This document shows positions 24,877 to 34,727 of a stretch of DNA of 35,868 nucleotides, one piece after another. The notes below the pieces were generated by a model that was given only the letters and a program-made list of their open reading frames with translations, made no database searches and had not been told where the DNA came from. The stretch covers positions 1 through 35,868 of the forward strand of contig JAGROY010000145.1 of NCBI GenBank assembly GCA_020439995.1, in the 5' to 3' direction. Source of the stretch: Verrucomicrobiia bacterium (GTDB lineage Bacteria; Verrucomicrobiota; Verrucomicrobiia; Verrucomicrobiales; DEV007). Numbering within the stretch: position 1 is the first letter of the stretch; each line of letters begins with the position of its first letter. The position numbers and the translations under genes were made by a program.

Positions 24877-27800
24877 ATGAACTGCTCTTCAATCGCACTC
24901 ACAATCACAGCACTGATGGCACTGGCGATATCGGTCGACGCCTCGGATTCTCCACAGTGGCTGCGCTATCCAGCCATCTCTCCAGCAGGCGATCAGATCG
25001 CCTTTTCGTATGGAGGCGACCTGTATCTGGTTGCAGCCACTGGTGGCGATGCAGTGCACTTGACGCAGCACGAAGCGCACGATTTCATGCCAGTCTGGTC
25101 GCCGGACGGCAAGACAATTGCTTTTGCATCGGATCGATTTGGCAACTTCGATGTGTTCACGGTGTCTGCGGCGGGCGGGAATGCTGAGCGTCTTACTTTT
25201 CACTCAGCCAATGACTTCCCCAGTGGGTTTCATCCGGATGGTAAGTCGGTGTTGTTCTCATCCAGTCGTCAGGATTCTGCGGAGTGCATCGCCTTTCCAT
25301 CGAGCAGCCAACCCGAGCTCTATTCGGTGCCACTGGATGGCAAACGTCCGGCACAAGTGCTCACCACCGCCGCAGAGGATGCGGTCTACAACGGGGATGG
25401 AACACGCATCGCCTACCACGATCGCAAGGGATACGAGAACGCGTGGCGCAAACACCACACGTCTTCGATCGCACGGGACGTCTGGATTTTTGACCAGAAC
25501 ACTGGCGCGCATACCAAGGTGACGGACTTCGCTGGCGAGGATCGCAACCCCGTCTGGGGCAAAGGCGACGTGCTCCACTTCCTGTCTGAAAAGGACGGAA
25601 CGTTCAATGTCTGGGCAAAGCCTGTCGAGGCAGAGCCCGTGCAGCTGACCTATTTCAAATTCCATCCCGTCCGGTTTCTGAGCACTGCGATTGATGGCAC
25701 GCTCTGTTTCAATCATCACGGCGAAATCTACACTTTGAAACCGGACAAAGGCGCGCAACCGGTGAAGGTCGCCATCCAGATTCGCACCGGCGAAAAGGTA
25801 AACGATCAAAAAGTAGTCTCCGTCGGCGGAGGAGTCACTGAGGTGGCGCTCTCGCCGAATGGCAAGGAGGTGGCGTATGTGGTGCGCGGCGAAGTCTTTG
25901 TGGCATCGTTAGACCACAGTGTCACTAAGCGAATCACCAACACCCCGCAGCAGGAACGCAGCGTCAGCTTTTCGCCCGATGGCCGTTCTCTTCTCTATGC
26001 GGCTGAGCGCGACCAGAGTTGGGATCTTTATGTCTCAAAGCTGGCACGCGACGAGGAAAAGTATTTCTACATCTCCACTCTGCTGAATGAGGAAGCGATC
26101 CTCCAGTCCGCCACGGAGACCTTCCAACCGAAATTTTCCCCGGATGGCAAGGAGGTCGCGTTCCTGGAAGAGCGCACCACGCTTCGGGTATTGAATCTCG
26201 AGAGCAAGCGCATCCGCACGGTGCTTCCCGGTGATCAAAATTATTCCTACAGAGATGGCGACCAGTTCTATGAGTGGTCGCCAGACGGCCAATGGCTGGC
26301 ATCGGGGATCCTCGGCAACGGCCGCTGGGCGGAAGATGTCGCGCTGGTCCCCGCATCGGGCGAAGGCGAGGTCGTGAACATTACTCGAAGCGGCTACATG
26401 GAATCGGGCGGACAGTTTGCCTTGGATGGAAAAATCCTGACATGGATCTCGAATCGCAATGGTATGCGTTCGCATGGAAGCTGGGGCAGCCAGGACGATG
26501 TCTATGGCACCTTCCTGACGCAGGATGCCTACGATCGATTCCGATTGAGCAAGGAGGAATACGCACTGCTCAAGGAGGAGAAGAAGGAAAAAGACAAGAA
26601 GGCCGATGATGCCGAAAAAACTGAGGCGAAAACGGATGAGACAAAGCAACCGGAACCGGTAGCGATCGAGTGGGATGGATTGCAAGATCGCACCGTCCGC
26701 CTGACCCGGAATTCGTCCGACCTGGCCGCTGCCGTCCTAACGCCCGATGGTGAGAAGCTCTACTACCTGAGCAAATTCGAAGATGGATACGACCTCTGGG
26801 TGAACGAGATCTTTGAAAAGACACCAAAGTTGCTGATGAAATTTCCTGGCAGTGCTGGCGGCCGTGATGCTCCACCCGAGAGACTGGTCATCGATGCCAA
26901 GGGAAAGACCTTGATTGTGATGAATGGCGGGGGCCTGTTCCAGATCGATACCGACAAACCCAGCGAGAAGAAATCGATCTCAACCGGGTCGGAGATGGCC
27001 CTGCGTCCGGCTGACGAACGCGCCTACATGTTCGAACACAGCTGGCGGCAACTGAAGAAGAAGTTTTACGTCGAAGACCTGCACGGGGTCGACTGGGATT
27101 TCTATAAGCGTGAGTACGCCAGGTTGCTGCCATCCATCAACAACAACTACGATTTCAGCGAACTACTCAGTGAGATGCTGGGTGAGTTGAATGCCTCACA
27201 CACCGGCTCTGGATATCGGCCACGGCATTCGAATGGGGATGAGACGGCATCGCTCGGCATTTTCGTAGATCCCGCCTACGACGGCGCGGGTATCCGCATC
27301 AAAGAGATCATCGCAAAGAGCCCGCTGACAAAGGCTGAGTCCAAAGCCACTGCGGGCACCGTCATAGAGAAGATCGACGGCATGGAAATCGCGCCCAGGA
27401 TGAACTATTTCCCCTTGCTCAACCGCAAGGTCGGCGAGCGCGTCCTGCTTTCACTTAAGAACACAGACAACGGCGACACTTGGGACGAAGTGGTGAAACC
27501 CGTCTCCAGCGGTCAATTGGGTGGACTACTCTACGATCGCTGGGTGAAGCGCCGACGCGATGCCGCAGAGGAAATCTCCAAGGGGCGCATCGGCTACATT
27601 CACGTGAAGAGCATGAACGACAACAGCTTCCGCGATACTTTTTCGCGATTGTTAGGGCCGGACAACCACAAGGAAGCGGTGGTCATCGATACTCGCTTCA
27701 ATGGCGGCGGCTGGTTGCACGACAATCTGGTGACCCTGCTCAGCGGCGAGCCCTACATCCAGTTTTTCCCGCGAGGCCAGGACAACATGGGCTCTGAACC

Positions 27801-28137
27801 AATGTTCAAATGGAGCAAGCCTTCAGCCGTCCTCATGGGAGAAGGCAATTACTCGGACGCGCACATGTTCCCGTTCGCTTACAAGGCGCTCGGCATTGGC
27901 AAGCTCGTCGGCATGCCTGTCCCCGGCACGGGCACTGCTGTCTGGTGGGAGACTCTCATCGATCCCACACTCTACTTCGGCATCCCACAGGTAGGCATGC
28001 GCGCCAGTGATGGGCATCTTCTTGAGAACACCCAACTCGAACCCGACATCAAGGTCAGCAACACCCCCGAGGATCTCGCCACAGGTCACGACCGCCAGCT
28101 CGAGGCCGCGATTGAGGAACTGCTGAAGAAGAATTGA
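24877..28137 (+). CDS. Secreted tricorn-type protease (S41 family)
   Basis: The protein has 1086 residues with a signal peptide (cleavage near VDA-SDS). Residues ~30-700 form WD40/PD40-like beta-propeller repeats (WSPDGKTIAFASDR, FHPDGKSVLFSSS, FSPDGRSLLYAAE, WSPDGQWLASG). They are interrupted by a Lys/Glu-rich linker near 565-600. A PDZ-like domain (IKEIIAKSPLTKAE...GTVIEKIDG) and a C-terminal S41 domain follow. The tricorn triad is recognisable: His775 (NASHTGSGYR), Ser993 (GNYSDAH) and Glu1025 (VWWETL). Tricorn proteases degrade peptides to short products; here export is predicted, so it acts in the periplasm or outside. It is divergent from the blaI-like operon, with 194 bases between operator 2 and its ATG. 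It could share that control, but this is not shown. Confidence 0.93.
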   Translation: MNCSSIALTITALMALAISVDASDSPQWLRYPAISPAGDQIAFSYGGDLYLVAATGGDAVHLTQHEAHDFMPVWSPDGKTIAFASDRFGNFDVFTVSAAGGNAERLTFHSANDFPSGFHPDGKSVLFSSSRQDSAECIAFPSSSQPELYSVPLDGKRPAQVLTTAAEDAVYNGDGTRIAYHDRKGYENAWRKHHTSSIARDVWIFDQNTGAHTKVTDFAGEDRNPVWGKGDVLHFLSEKDGTFNVWAKPVEAEPVQLTYFKFHPVRFLSTAIDGTLCFNHHGEIYTLKPDKGAQPVKVAIQIRTGEKVNDQKVVSVGGGVTEVALSPNGKEVAYVVRGEVFVASLDHSVTKRITNTPQQERSVSFSPDGRSLLYAAERDQSWDLYVSKLARDEEKYFYISTLLNEEAILQSATETFQPKFSPDGKEVAFLEERTTLRVLNLESKRIRTVLPGDQNYSYRDGDQFYEWSPDGQWLASGILGNGRWAEDVALVPASGEGEVVNITRSGYMESGGQFALDGKILTWISNRNGMRSHGSWGSQDDVYGTFLTQDAYDRFRLSKEEYALLKEEKKEKDKKADDAEKTEAKTDETKQPEPVAIEWDGLQDRTVRLTRNSSDLAAAVLTPDGEKLYYLSKFEDGYDLWVNEIFEKTPKLLMKFPGSAGGRDAPPERLVIDAKGKTLIVMNGGGLFQIDTDKPSEKKSISTGSEMALRPADERAYMFEHSWRQLKKKFYVEDLHGVDWDFYKREYARLLPSINNNYDFSELLSEMLGELNASHTGSGYRPRHSNGDETASLGIFVDPAYDGAGIRIKEIIAKSPLTKAESKATAGTVIEKIDGMEIAPRMNYFPLLNRKVGERVLLSLKNTDNGDTWDEVVKPVSSGQLGGLLYDRWVKRRRDAAEEISKGRIGYIHVKSMNDNSFRDTFSRLLGPDNHKEAVVIDTRFNGGGWLHDNLVTLLSGEPYIQFFPRGQDNMGSEPMFKWSKPSAVLMGEGNYSDAHMFPFAYKALGIGKLVGMPVPGTGTAVWWETLIDPTLYFGIPQVGMRASDGHLLENTQLEPDIKVSNTPEDLATGHDRQLEAAIEELLKKN

Positions 28138-28185
28138 TCGAGCAAAGGCTTGTCATCGCCAACCGAAAGTCGCTAGTCTTGCGGA

Positions 28186-30657
28186 ATGGAAAATGGGCGA
28201 TTGTTAATGTTGAGATGGTCTTGCTGCTTGATCCTTCTGGGATGCCTGATTCCGCTTGACCGGGTGGCGGCTGAGCCAGCGGCGGACACTTCGGTGAAAT
28301 TCACACCGTCGGGGCGGGCGTTTTCGAAACAGATTGAAGTGACACTTGCCTGTCCGATCAAGGGTTCGCGCATCCTGTTCACGCACGATGGCAGCGCGCC
28401 TTCCGCCACGAACGGGGAGCCTTTTACGAAGCCATTGAAGCTGTCTCAATCGACGCAGCTGCGAGCGATCGCCGTGCTCCCCGACGGACAACTCAGCCCC
28501 GGCTCCGATGCGTCGTACATTCAGATCGCGCGGGATCTGGCGGCACTGCGATCGCGTTTGCCCGTGATGCTCATTGAAACCTTCGGCAACACCATTCCTG
28601 CCAAAGGCTGGCACAGGGCTGGCATAGGCGTGAAACAGGTACCGCGGCGGCCCGCTGCCTGGATGTTGTTCGAACCCAACTCCGTCGGTGTGACCACGCT
28701 GGCGGGAGATCCCCAGCTTTCGCAGCGGATAGGAATTCGTCAGCGAGGCTCCTACTCATCGACCTGGAGAGAAAAGCCATACAGCGTCGAGGCATGGGAT
28801 GCAGAGGACAAAGACCAGGACGTATCACCATTGGGCATGCCAGAGAACTCCGACTGGAACCTCTACTACCCCGACGTCGATCGGGACAAGGATTATACAA
28901 TGCTCTACAACGCCTTCATGTGGCGGTTGAGCGCTGCGACTGGACGCTATGCTCCTCGATTCCGCTGGGTCGAAGTCTATGCAAACGAAGATGGTGGCAG
29001 TGTCAGTGCAGATGACCGCCGGGGCATCTATGCCCTGGTCGAAAAAGTCACCCGCGACGAGAGCCGCGTTCCATTCGAAAAGCTGTCCGAGGACGGCAGC
29101 ACGGGTGGTTGGCTCATCAGCATCAATCGCATGGATGCGGAACCGGAAGATGGCTGGCCCGCCAAAAACGGAGCGCTACAGCCACAGTTTTTTCACACCG
29201 CTGGGCCCAATCGGATACTGGAAACTGCGGCCAACGAAACATCGCAGGGGGACGATTTCCCGCGCATGGACCGGGTGCAGTTTAATTTCGAAAGCCCGGG
29301 CGGCTACAAGATCAACCCTGCCCAGCGCGCGGCAATCGAAGGTTGGTTCAAAGAATTTGAAGATGTGCTCTACGATGACTCCAAATGGCGCGATCCAGAG
29401 CAAGGCTATCGCAAATACATCGATGCCGTAGACTTTGCTGATTTCTATCTTTTCAACAATCTGGCGAAGAACGACGATGGAATGTTGTTGAGTATCTATC
29501 CGTGGCGATCATCCGATGACGGAAAGCTGCGCATGGGGCCAACGTGGGATTTCAACTGGGCTTCCTACGAGCAGAACGGATCGGCGAGTTCCGGTTTGAT
29601 GCATCAGGCAAACGAGCTGTGGTTCGATCGCCTGTTTCAAGATCCTGACTTCATGCAGCTCTACGTGACCCGCTGGCAGACGCTACGCCAGGGAGCGCTG
29701 AGCAATCGATCGATGGAAAAGATCATTGCTGATCTGGCAACCGAGATCGGAACGGACAATGCCGTGAAGCAGGGCATTCCGAGCGAGAGCGAGTGGCATC
29801 GGCGATTGTTGGCCATGCAACACTGGCTGCTGAATCGTGCGCGAGCGATGGACAATGAATACCCTGGCGTGCCGGAATTTGCCACAACGCAACCGCCGGT
29901 AGCCGGAATGGAGATTCAATTCGGACCGGGATCTGGAGCCGTCTATTTCACCACCGATGGCAGCGATCCACGCGCGACCGGTGGTGGGATCAGCGCCAGC
30001 GCGCGCTCTGCCTCCGGCGAAATTCCCGTCACGCTGGTTGCCGATCGCGCCCCGGCACGCGCATGGGTGCCGACCAACTCCGCCGATGCCAGCCTGTGGA
30101 TGCTGCCCGATTTTGATGATACCCGATGGATCAAAGGAACGACTGGCGTGGGTTTTGACAACGAACTGACCTACCGCAGTCGCATCGGTTTGGATTTGTC
30201 GCGACAGATGTCAGGAAAGCAGACGACCGCCTACGTCCGAATCCCTTTCGAAGTCAGCCAAGATCAATTACAGCTGCAGTCATTGACATTGCGAGTTGCC
30301 TGCGACGATGGCTTCTCCGCCTGGCTGAATGGCAAACCGGTAGCCAGTTTTCGCGCTCCCACACGCCCCGATTGGAATTCAGCCTCTCGCGGCAAAGGTT
30401 CCGACTCAGAGACCACTCGCCCACCCCACCACGATCTTACGGCCTTCGTCAGCCTTCTCAAAAAAGGCCGCAACGTCCTCGCCATCCAGGGATTCAACGC
30501 CAGCCGCACAAGTTCGGATTTTCTCATCGATCCTGTGCTAAGTGCCGGAGTTCAGACAAAAGTCGAAGCGCTCAAAGCAGCACCCGGCATGGAAATCATC
30601 GCCCGAACGCACGATTTCGACCTGTGGAGCATGCCGCTCAGGATGAAGGTGGAGTGA
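28186..30657 (+). CDS. Secreted CotH-kinase family protein with chitobiase-like and galactose-binding-like domains
   Basis: The protein has 823 residues. A signal peptide (LRWSCCLILLGCLIPLDRVAA) is followed by a chitobiase/beta-hexosaminidase C-terminal-type domain at about 33-110 (VTLACPIKGSRILFTHDGSAPS). The CotH domain covers about 125-500 (RQRGSYSSTWREKPYSVEAWD, ENSDWNLYYPDVDRD, GIYALVEKVTRDESR, GPTWDFNWASYEQNG). A second short chitobiase-like segment (VYFTTDGSDPRATGG) lies near 585, and a beta-sandwich of the galactose-binding type lies near 615-800. CotH proteins in spore formers are atypical secreted kinases. Whether this one phosphorylates proteins is unknown. An ATG seven codons downstream is an alternative start. 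It is 48 bases from the tricorn gene and probably co-transcribed. Confidence 0.88.
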   Translation: MENGRLLMLRWSCCLILLGCLIPLDRVAAEPAADTSVKFTPSGRAFSKQIEVTLACPIKGSRILFTHDGSAPSATNGEPFTKPLKLSQSTQLRAIAVLPDGQLSPGSDASYIQIARDLAALRSRLPVMLIETFGNTIPAKGWHRAGIGVKQVPRRPAAWMLFEPNSVGVTTLAGDPQLSQRIGIRQRGSYSSTWREKPYSVEAWDAEDKDQDVSPLGMPENSDWNLYYPDVDRDKDYTMLYNAFMWRLSAATGRYAPRFRWVEVYANEDGGSVSADDRRGIYALVEKVTRDESRVPFEKLSEDGSTGGWLISINRMDAEPEDGWPAKNGALQPQFFHTAGPNRILETAANETSQGDDFPRMDRVQFNFESPGGYKINPAQRAAIEGWFKEFEDVLYDDSKWRDPEQGYRKYIDAVDFADFYLFNNLAKNDDGMLLSIYPWRSSDDGKLRMGPTWDFNWASYEQNGSASSGLMHQANELWFDRLFQDPDFMQLYVTRWQTLRQGALSNRSMEKIIADLATEIGTDNAVKQGIPSESEWHRRLLAMQHWLLNRARAMDNEYPGVPEFATTQPPVAGMEIQFGPGSGAVYFTTDGSDPRATGGGISASARSASGEIPVTLVADRAPARAWVPTNSADASLWMLPDFDDTRWIKGTTGVGFDNELTYRSRIGLDLSRQMSGKQTTAYVRIPFEVSQDQLQLQSLTLRVACDDGFSAWLNGKPVASFRAPTRPDWNSASRGKGSDSETTRPPHHDLTAFVSLLKKGRNVLAIQGFNASRTSSDFLIDPVLSAGVQTKVEALKAAPGMEIIARTHDFDLWSMPLRMKVE

Positions 30658-30722
30658 GCGATACAAAGGAGCTTGGTCTTCAGCCCAACAACGGAGAATC
30701 GAGCTAAAGCTCATGCTACTTT

Positions 30723-30938
30723 CTATGGCTCCTCCGTCTTTGATTCGTTTCTTTCCAAGCGAGTGGCAACTCTGAAACCGCTGCAGTCTTCTTTAGCTTC
30801 CAAAGACCCTGATATCTCGTAGTCCTCGCCGCCGCCTCTGACCGTCACACTAAACTCATCTCTGGAGCGCTTCCGGTCCATCGGCAGGCGCAATTCGCGA
30901 ATCGGGCTTCCGTTTGCTTTTGTCTGGCCAGCACACAA
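30723..30938 (-). pseudogene. Possible C-terminal remnant of a formylglycine-generating-enzyme-like (SUMF1) protein
   Basis: The 71-residue frame (TTG start at 30938, stop in frame just upstream) ends in VRGGGEDYEISGSLEAKE, then CSGFRVATRLERN. This recalls the closing RGGS...GFRVA motif of the FGE/SUMF1 fold. Everything N-terminal to it is missing, so it is either a remnant or a chance match. No start context supports expression. Confidence 0.3.
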
Positions 30939-31027
30939 GTAAAAGTGAAGTCAGCACGACTCCGGTGACGAATCCCTTGCCGTGCTGCACTAGCGCACTG
31001 ACTCCATAGGAACGATGCGGCTCTTCA

Positions 31028-31405
31028 TTACACCTCCAGCAACCCTTTCAACACCCGCATGGTGCGCTTGATACCGTCCGGGCCGACCTTTGATCCGTGG
31101 CCTGGGCCTTCATCGTCGGCAAATGCGACCAGTGTGCCGGGGCCAAAGAAATACTCCTTCAGGGCGTCCGGCTTGCCGATGTATACGAAGAACCCGCCCT
31201 CGTGCACTTGTTGCAAGTAGGTCACCGCCCCTTCGGTTTCGTGGTGCGCAGCATTGTGCAGTCCGCGCTCAGTGCCCGGAGCAAGATCCTGCTCCACCGT
31301 TTCGATTACGCGCGACTCGATCGCCGCAAGATCAAGGTCGATCTCGACGATGCGGGTGTATTTCTCAGGGGATTGATCACAACAAATGACGCTGGCTTTG
31401 CTCAT
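31028..31405 (-). CDS. Conserved-looking hypothetical protein (125 aa)
   Basis: From ATG 31405 the protein begins MSKASVICCDQSPEKYTRIV. It continues with EIDLDLAAIESRVIETVEQDLAPG, HNAAHHETEGAVTYLQQV, FVYIGKPDALKEYFFGPGTLVAFAD and a basic end (GIKRTMRVLKGLLEV). I know no function. HNAAHHETE is His-rich and could bind metal, but that is speculation. The same frame is open back to ATG 31597, inside the DUF4276 gene, and the intervening codons look coding, so a 189-residue version overlapping that gene by 56 bases cannot be excluded. It may be a third member of the ATPase/DUF4276 operon or an unrelated follower. Confidence 0.6.
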   Translation of the reverse strand: MSKASVICCDQSPEKYTRIVEIDLDLAAIESRVIETVEQDLAPGTERGLHNAAHHETEGAVTYLQQVHEGGFFVYIGKPDALKEYFFGPGTLVAFADDEGPGHGSKVGPDGIKRTMRVLKGLLEV

Positions 31406-31541
31406 ATGCCGCAAAGGTAGGCTGACGGACGCATTGCCATCAAGCACGGAGTCTTCGTTCTTCGAAAGCAGGCCGTAGGAGCTTACGAGATCGGCAGTGT
31501 TGAATCCGGGGATATCTTCCGCAACCCTGAAGACTTCGATC

Positions 31542-32087
31542 TCATCCAAGGTGTTGTTCGAGGGTTTCGAAAAAGACCTGAAAACTACGGGAGACATTCC
31601 GGGTCGGATCCAAGTGGGCCGCGATCAACGACGCCCGTCCTATTTTTGAGAACTCCCCTGTAAGCTCTGCAAGTTTCTGCGAAGCGTTGGTCATTTTATC
31701 GGGGTTCCGGTATTTCGCTGTTTGATTGGAAAAGCGGCAGCCCGGATAGGCAGCATTCACGGCCTGGCTGTCTCCAAGGAACCAACTCTCCAACTCCTGG
31801 CACACGACCCGAATCTTGAATGGCTTGGCCATGGGAGCGGCCAAATCATGCAGTAGTTTCTTGAGTTCGATGCAATCGCTTCCGTCATTGTCGCGCAGGA
31901 TCACGAACAGTGGATCCCCGTAGTTCCATATCTTCATCCGCTTAGGAAACTCCCGTTCCAGATCGGATTTGCCGTTAAAATCGATCACAAACCAATGAAA
32001 TCCCTTGATCCGATCCGGGAAATGGCGGCCCATCAATTGTTCCAGAGCCGCATTCATCGACTCTTCCTCCGTGAAAATCACGATCAT
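31542..32087 (-). CDS. DUF4276 (TOPRIM-like) protein
   Basis: The protein has 181 residues from ATG 32087. Family signatures are IVIFTEEESMNAALEQLM (first acidic strand), GKSDLEREFPKRMKIW, LFVILRDNDGSDCIELK (Asp-x-Asp of TOPRIM type) and CQELESWFLGD. A C-terminal IGRASLIAAHLDP...SRSFQVF closes the domain. DUF4276 is related to the TOPRIM nuclease domains of OLD-family systems. The catalytic acidic residues (Glu, Asp-x-Asp) are all present, so nuclease activity is plausible but not shown. It overlaps the ATPase gene by ATGA (32087-32084), so the two are made together. Confidence 0.85.
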   Translation of the reverse strand: MIVIFTEEESMNAALEQLMGRHFPDRIKGFHWFVIDFNGKSDLEREFPKRMKIWNYGDPLFVILRDNDGSDCIELKKLLHDLAAPMAKPFKIRVVCQELESWFLGDSQAVNAAYPGCRFSNQTAKYRNPDKMTNASQKLAELTGEFSKIGRASLIAAHLDPTRNVSRSFQVFFETLEQHLG

Positions 32088-33301
32088 GGCCTGGCCGCAA
32101 TTCGATGCCCGATCCCTGCAAACATGCCCTGATCCCATAGATACCCAGCATGCTCCCCCTGTTTCATCATGTCTGCTAGCAGCGGGTCATCCTGTACCCG
32201 CCATACCCGGCTGACTCCCGCCTCTTTCTCCAGAACGAAGATCGATTCCAGCCCCACTGCATTCAGAAACTCCGGCGAATGGGTTGAAATGAACACCTGC
32301 CCTCCCCGGCGCGAGTAACTCTGGAATTCCTCTGCCAGTAGCACCATCAGCTCCGGGTAGAGCTGGTTCTCAGGCTCTTCCACGCAGAGGATCTTGTGAG
32401 GCTTCGGATCGTGAAGCAGGAGCAGATAGGCGAACATCTTAATCGTTCCGTCCGAGACATTGAGATCAAGGAAAGGCTCATCGAACGCCCCGTCCCTGTA
32501 GCGTATAACCAGCGAGCCGTTCTCCATCTCCCTCGCCTCGATTTGCTTCACTCCGGGAACCCGCTGTTCCATCTTCCGGCACACCTCGTCGAAAACCGGG
32601 CGATGCTCGTTGAAGAGGCGTAGTGCTACTGCTGGCAGATTATCCCCGCGCGAAGATACATGCTCGCCTTCGTCCGGCGGCTTCGCCCCCCGCGCTGAAC
32701 TGATGTGAATGTCCGAGATGTGCCAGTTCTCGATCAACTGCCGGAACGCCTTTGCCGCCTTGAAACGGTCGAACTGCCCCAGCCCCTTGATCGCAAGAAT
32801 ATCGGGTGAACTTAGCGTCTGCTCTTCCCGATCCAGCTCCTCGTCCGGCCGATTGAAGTCCTCCTCATTGCTTACCGCTGTGCCCTTGCCGTTCTCGAAG
32901 TTGATGAAGTGAAACGGCGATCCGTGTTGGCCGCGCTTGTAGCGCAGGATCTCCCGTCGGACGATCGGCTTGCCGCCATCCTGACCTATTTCTAGACGGT
33001 ACGTCACCAGTCGCTGCCGGTCCGCGATCTCCATGCGGAACTTGATCTCGATCGCGATGACGTCCTTTTCCGGATCGAGCCCGCGACTGATCACTTCTTT
33101 AAAACCGAGCAATCCTCCTTCTCGTTGCAAGGCGACCCGCACGTTGCTGCTGAGGCACTCCTGAAGAAAGGCAAAGATACGGAACAGGGTCGTCTTGCCC
33201 GTTCCGTTCTTTCCCACGAACACAGCCATGGATGGCAGGTTCGTCAAATGCACGTCTTTCAGCGCCTTGAAGTTCTGGATGCGGAATTCTTCAATGATCA
33301 T
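32084..33301 (-). CDS. AAA_21/OLD-like ATPase
   Basis: The 405-residue protein has Walker A GKNGTGKTT at about 30-38 after IEEFRIQNFKALKDV. A signature-like LNVSDGTIKMFAYLLLL follows later, then Walker B ILCVEEPENQLYPELM and the H-loop ISTHSPEFLNAVG. The order matches ABC/SMC-type ATPases of the OLD and AAA_15/AAA_21 group. With a coupled DUF4276 partner it forms an ATPase/TOPRIM pair of the kind seen in phage-defence systems (PARIS uses an AAA ATPase with DUF4435). The upstream neighbour is pyruvate kinase, 22 bases away, which is probably unrelated. Confidence 0.88.
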   Translation of the reverse strand: MIIEEFRIQNFKALKDVHLTNLPSMAVFVGKNGTGKTTLFRIFAFLQECLSSNVRVALQREGGLLGFKEVISRGLDPEKDVIAIEIKFRMEIADRQRLVTYRLEIGQDGGKPIVRREILRYKRGQHGSPFHFINFENGKGTAVSNEEDFNRPDEELDREEQTLSSPDILAIKGLGQFDRFKAAKAFRQLIENWHISDIHISSARGAKPPDEGEHVSSRGDNLPAVALRLFNEHRPVFDEVCRKMEQRVPGVKQIEAREMENGSLVIRYRDGAFDEPFLDLNVSDGTIKMFAYLLLLHDPKPHKILCVEEPENQLYPELMVLLAEEFQSYSRRGGQVFISTHSPEFLNAVGLESIFVLEKEAGVSRVWRVQDDPLLADMMKQGEHAGYLWDQGMFAGIGHRIAARP

Positions 33302-33323
33302 TGCGGAATGGGAGTGAACGGAT

Positions 33324-34727
33324 TCAGGCGCGCTTCAGAATGATCGAATCCCACTTGAACTCGCCGTAAAGCACATCGCTGATGAGGATCAGCGGATCGC
33401 CGTCGTGGATGTAGTTTTTCGCTTTGAGCAGGCGCACTGCGGCGTCGATCGCCGGCTCCGGCTTCTCGGTTTCGAAGTCGAGCTGCATGGGATGAACGGC
33501 GCGGCTCATGATGAGGGAACGGCACACGTCGAGCGCCGGGCAGAACGCGAAGATGGGCGCGTACTTTGGTCTGAGATGCGCAGTGTAGTGCGCCATCACT
33601 CCGTGCTTGGTAAAGACGACGATCTTGGCATCGGGCATTGAATTCGCGAGAACCACGGCCGATTTCACGATCTTGTGTTTCTCTGTTTTAAGCGGTGAAT
33701 GTTCTGCATAACCGACCCCGCCACTGAGTTCTGTGCGGCGGCACACTTTGTCCAGCACTTCGACGCAGCGCACGGGATACTTGCCCACGCTCGTTTCGCC
33801 GCTGAGCATCACGGCGTCCGCTTCCTCGTAGGCGGCATTGGCCACGTCCGTCACCTCTGCCCGCGTCGGCACCGGGTTCTCAGTCATCGATTCCAGCATG
33901 TGCGTGGCCACGATCACCTTCCGCCCCATGTGCACGCACTTCTTGATGATCCTGCGCTGAACGATGGGCAACTCCTCGAGCTGGACTTCGATCCCCAGAT
34001 CACCGCGCGCCACCATCACGGCATCCGCGGCCTCGATAATGCCTTCAAGATTGGCGACGGCCTGTTGATCCTCGATCTTGGCGACGACACGCGCCAACGA
34101 CCCCTGCTCTTTGAGCAATCCTTTGAGCAAAGCCACATGCGCGGCATCACGCACAAAACTCATGGCGACAAAATCCGCCTGCACGCGAACAGCCATCGCC
34201 AGATCCGCGTGATCTTTATCAGTGAGCGGCGGCAGACTGACCCGGATGCCTGGCAAATTGATATGCCTGCGCGAGCCCATCTGGCCAGGTGTGATCACGG
34301 AGCACGTCACCCGCTCGGCATCAATCGCCGTCACCCTCATGTGCAGCACTCCATTGTCGACTTGCATCTTGTCGCCGACTTTCAGGTCACCGCCCAGGCC
34401 ATCGTAGTTCACCGAAGTTGAAAACGGGATCTTCGCAACTGCACCACCCATGGTGAATTCCACGGCATCGCCCTCTTTTAGATCAAAGGAACCGTCTACC
34501 GGACCGGTGCGGATCGATGGCCCCTGGAGATCGACGAGCACGGCGACATCGCTCTGCGCCTGCTCGGCAGCCTGCCGGATCCGCTGCACGACTTCCGCGC
34601 ACCAATCGTGTTTGGCATGACTCATATTGAGCCGGAAGATGTTCGCTCCCGCTTCGATGAGTGACTGCAGTGTCTCCACCGACTCAGTAGCCGGGCCGAC
34701 GGTGCACAGAATTTTTGTTTTCCGCAT
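33324..34727 (-). CDS. pyk: Pyruvate kinase
   Basis: This 467-residue glycolytic enzyme converts phosphoenolpyruvate and ADP to pyruvate and ATP. Motifs in order: KILCTVGPATES near residue 4, ANIFRLNMSHAKHDW (substrate-binding Arg, Asn and Ser), VDLQGPSIRTG, and AKIEDQQAV with the catalytic lysine. MVARGDLGIE (metal site) and IVATHMLESM...PTRAEVTDVANA follow, then DAVMLSGETSVGKYP. The C-terminal domain lies from about 350. The ATQ(M/L)LESM motif of most relatives reads ATHMLESM here. Start ATG 34727 is the usual N terminus, with no upstream frame. Confidence 0.97.
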   Translation of the reverse strand: MRKTKILCTVGPATESVETLQSLIEAGANIFRLNMSHAKHDWCAEVVQRIRQAAEQAQSDVAVLVDLQGPSIRTGPVDGSFDLKEGDAVEFTMGGAVAKIPFSTSVNYDGLGGDLKVGDKMQVDNGVLHMRVTAIDAERVTCSVITPGQMGSRRHINLPGIRVSLPPLTDKDHADLAMAVRVQADFVAMSFVRDAAHVALLKGLLKEQGSLARVVAKIEDQQAVANLEGIIEAADAVMVARGDLGIEVQLEELPIVQRRIIKKCVHMGRKVIVATHMLESMTENPVPTRAEVTDVANAAYEEADAVMLSGETSVGKYPVRCVEVLDKVCRRTELSGGVGYAEHSPLKTEKHKIVKSAVVLANSMPDAKIVVFTKHGVMAHYTAHLRPKYAPIFAFCPALDVCRSLIMSRAVHPMQLDFETEKPEPAIDAAVRLLKAKNYIHDGDPLILISDVLYGEFKWDSIILKRA

